DNA from: an uncultured Oscillospiraceae bacterium | GTDB taxonomy: Bacteria; Bacillota; Clostridia; Oscillospirales; Oscillospiraceae | Assembly (NCBI GenBank): GCA_900752445.1 | Contig: CAADVN010000009.1 | Span: 1-7,486, forward strand | DNA length: 7,486 bases | Direction: 5' to 3' | Shown here: piece by piece, positions 6,232 through 7,486 of the stretch | How the letters are laid out: each line of letters starts with the position of its first letter | Position numbering within the stretch: position 1 is the first letter of the stretch | The notes under the pieces: generated by a model | Database searches by the model: none | The model's input: only the letters and a program-made list of their open reading frames with translations | What the model was told of the DNA's origin: nothing | Program-made: the position numbers and the translations under genes

Positions 6232-6260
6232 TTGACGCGGCGTCGGGTATTTTATAAGAT
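6232..6260 (+). promoter_or_regulatory. Promoter of the ABC lipoprotein-permease gene, with a small dyad
   Basis: TTGACG (6232-6237, five of six consensus bases) is followed after 17 bases by TAAGAT (6255-6260). TATAAG (6253-6258, spacer 15) is an alternative -10. The perfect dyad GACGC-G-GCGTC (6234-6244) overlaps the -35 and the spacer and could be a repressor operator, though it is short. A strong ribosome site, AGAGGAGG (6281-6288), lies seven bases before the ATG at 6296. The promoter diverges from that of pcrA, with 21 bases between the two -35 elements. Confidence 0.6.
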
Positions 6261-6295
6261 AAAGTGGAAGTGAAAGCTGGAGAGGAGGCACGCGA

Positions 6296-7486
6296 ATGAA
6301 AGCCTGGCTGAGGACGAAGGCCCCGGCCCTTGTGCTGCTGTGCGCGCTGCTGCCGGCGCTGGCCGCCTGCGGAGACGGCGGCGAGGAGGCCGGCGTGCCC
6401 GACCTGCATCAGCCCTCGGCGGTCATCGCCGTCGAGGTCGGCACCACGACGGAGACGGACGCGCGGCTCGAGTACCCGGACGCGCAGTACATATACGTGA
6501 ACAGCGCGACGGACGGGCTGCTCGCCGTGAGCACGGGCAAGGCCACGGCCTTCGCCATGAACCGCGCCTCCTTTGAGAGCTCGGTACAGGGCCAGGACGA
6601 CAGGGTCATGGAGCACCCCGACGGCGTGGTGGGCGAGGGCGGCAGCGTCGCCGTGGGCATCAGTCCCGCGAGCTCCCTGCCCGACGCGGCAGCGCTCGTG
6701 AACGCCTTCATCGCCGAGCTAAAGGCAGACGGCACGCTCGCGGACATGAGCCGGCGCTGGGAGCAGGAGCAGGACTATACCATGCCCGACATACCCGCGC
6801 CCGAGGACCCCGGCTTCACCATCCGCATAGGCACCACCGGGCTCATGGAGCCATACACCTTCTACATGGACAACGAGCTCGCGGGCTATGACATCGAGCT
6901 CATGTACCGCTTCGCCAGCTGGTGCAGCGCCGAGCTCATCGTCGAGGTCTACGACTGGAACGGCCTCATGCCCGCCTGCGCCTCCGGCAAGGTGGACTAT
7001 GTCATGTCGAACCTCTTCGAGACCCCGGAGCGGCTGGAGGCCATGGACTTCTCCGAGCCCTATCTCATAGTCGAGACGGTCATGGTCGTGAAGAACACGG
7101 GCTATGCCAATGAGGCCGGCCTCTTTGAAGAGCTCGCCGAGAGCTTTGAGAAGACCTTCATCCGCGAGGACCGCTGGAAGATGATACTCAGCGGCCTGGG
7201 CGTGACGCTGGAGATCTCGGCGCTCTCGGGCGTCTTCGGCACGGCGCTGGGCTTCGGGCTCTGCCTGGTGCTCAGGAGCCGCAAACGCGCGTTCTCGGCG
7301 CTCGCCGGCGTCATCTGCAAGCTCATGGACGGCATACCCAGCATGGTCGTGCTGCTCATCGTGAACTTCATCATCTTCGCCTCGTCCGACGTGCCGCCCA
7401 TCGCCGTGGCGGTCATAACCTTCTCCGTCATGTTCTCCGTTGCCGTGGCGGGGGGGCCCCACCCGGGGAGAAAACACGTCAACAAG
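6296..7486 (+). CDS. Lipoprotein substrate-binding/ABC permease fusion, polar amino acid type (3' end cut by window)
   Basis: This frame is open for 397 codons from the ATG to the window edge. The N-terminus is a lipoprotein signal with lipobox LAAC (C25), so the binding part is anchored outside the cell. Residues about 42-157 look like lobe II of a family 3 solute-binding protein: VGTTTETDARLEYPDA, then DGLLAVSTGKATAFAMNR, then NAFIAELKADGTLADMSRRW. Residues about 174-268 look like lobe I: IRIGTTGLMEPYTFY, AGYDIELMYRFA, GLMPACASGKVDYVMSN and ETPERLEAMDFSEPY. The permease follows directly, with SFEKTFIREDRWKMILSGLG (283-302) leading into at least three membrane helices (about 300-326, 345-362 and 366-385). 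The EAA loop that docks to the ATPase would lie past the edge, probably followed by a GlnQ-like ATPase gene. Polar or acidic amino acid uptake is likely, but the ligand cannot be assigned. The last dozen codons look corrupted. Confidence 0.88.
   Translation, partial: MKAWLRTKAPALVLLCALLPALAACGDGGEEAGVPDLHQPSAVIAVEVGTTTETDARLEYPDAQYIYVNSATDGLLAVSTGKATAFAMNRASFESSVQGQDDRVMEHPDGVVGEGGSVAVGISPASSLPDAAALVNAFIAELKADGTLADMSRRWEQEQDYTMPDIPAPEDPGFTIRIGTTGLMEPYTFYMDNELAGYDIELMYRFASWCSAELIVEVYDWNGLMPACASGKVDYVMSNLFETPERLEAMDFSEPYLIVETVMVVKNTGYANEAGLFEELAESFEKTFIREDRWKMILSGLGVTLEISALSGVFGTALGFGLCLVLRSRKRAFSALAGVICKLMDGIPSMVVLLIVNFIIFASSDVPPIAVAVITFSVMFSVAVAGGPHPGRKHVNK
7450..7486. other. Degraded sequence at right window edge
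   Basis: A G7 run (7450-7456) joined to C4 and a CCCGGGG block interrupts the permease. The translated end GGPHPGRKHVNK departs from the family, where a segment like G-I-E-A-V-N/D-K-G-Q is expected. The frame still matches (G..VNK), so base errors or a poor contig end are more likely than a real frameshift. Confidence 0.4.

Noticed and set aside
3926..6235. A 769-codon open frame on the plus strand, antisense to pcrA
   Set aside because: Its length comes from the strong third-position GC bias of pcrA, which removes stops in the opposing frame. The translation is rich in V, L, R, A and H with no family motif, while the opposite strand has every helicase motif.
6719..7477. A 252-codon minus-strand frame opposite the ABC fusion gene
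   Set aside because: Histidine-, glutamate- and arginine-rich shadow; the plus strand has the promoter, ribosome site, lipobox and domain motifs.
1..7486. CRISPR arrays, tRNA, rRNA, insertion sequences, phage or defence genes
   Set aside because: No spaced long repeats, cloverleaf-like sequence, transposase motifs, terminal inverted repeats or defence-type domains were found on either strand.

Overview
This is a strongly GC-rich bacterial fragment. It has well-formed Shine-Dalgarno (SD) sites, a PcrA-type helicase with the C-terminal domain usual in Gram-positive bacteria, an EamA permease, an OmpR-type two-component system, and a lipoprotein in which substrate-binding segments are fused to an amino-acid-type ABC permease. 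Together these suggest a high-GC member of Bacillota, class Clostridia, perhaps a gut Oscillospirales-like organism. That placement is inferred from family resemblance only. Isoleucine is often coded by ATA despite the high GC. The fragment has ragged G/C homopolymer blocks at both ends and probably comes from a draft or metagenomic contig.

Layout. Everything up to about position 6172 is read on the minus strand. From right to left there is a pcrA/uvrD helicase gene (3788-6172) with its own promoter, then 9 bases later an EamA/DMT permease (2897-3778), then a strong intrinsic terminator (2844-2887). An AT-rich spacer with A-tracts follows, and then a three-gene operon: response regulator (2017-2667), histidine kinase (1065-2027) and a membrane-anchored protein of unknown function (355-1068). 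The three overlap by 11 and 4 bases. After a 114-base gap comes the start of a second small membrane-anchored protein (1-240), cut by the window edge. On the plus strand, diverging from pcrA, a lipoprotein/ABC permease fusion starts at 6296 and runs off the right edge.

How the parts relate. The most interesting signal is a direct repeat, TTGCAT as read on the plus strand, with an exact 11-base period. It occurs in front of both the response regulator gene and the small membrane protein gene at 1-240. In both places the repeat sits at the same distance (23 bases between hexamer starts) from a possible -10 element, with one unit in the -35 position. This is the expected geometry for an OmpR/PhoB-type regulator that activates its own operon and a nearby membrane-protein gene. 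The window may therefore hold a small self-contained envelope-signalling circuit: a kinase with almost no extracellular loop, its regulator, a co-translated membrane-anchored partner, and a regulated membrane-anchored target. The functions of the last two proteins cannot be read from sequence.

The plus-strand lipoprotein is also unusual. Its substrate-binding halves appear in the order lobe II then lobe I, directly before the permease, which looks like a circular permutation of the usual binding protein.
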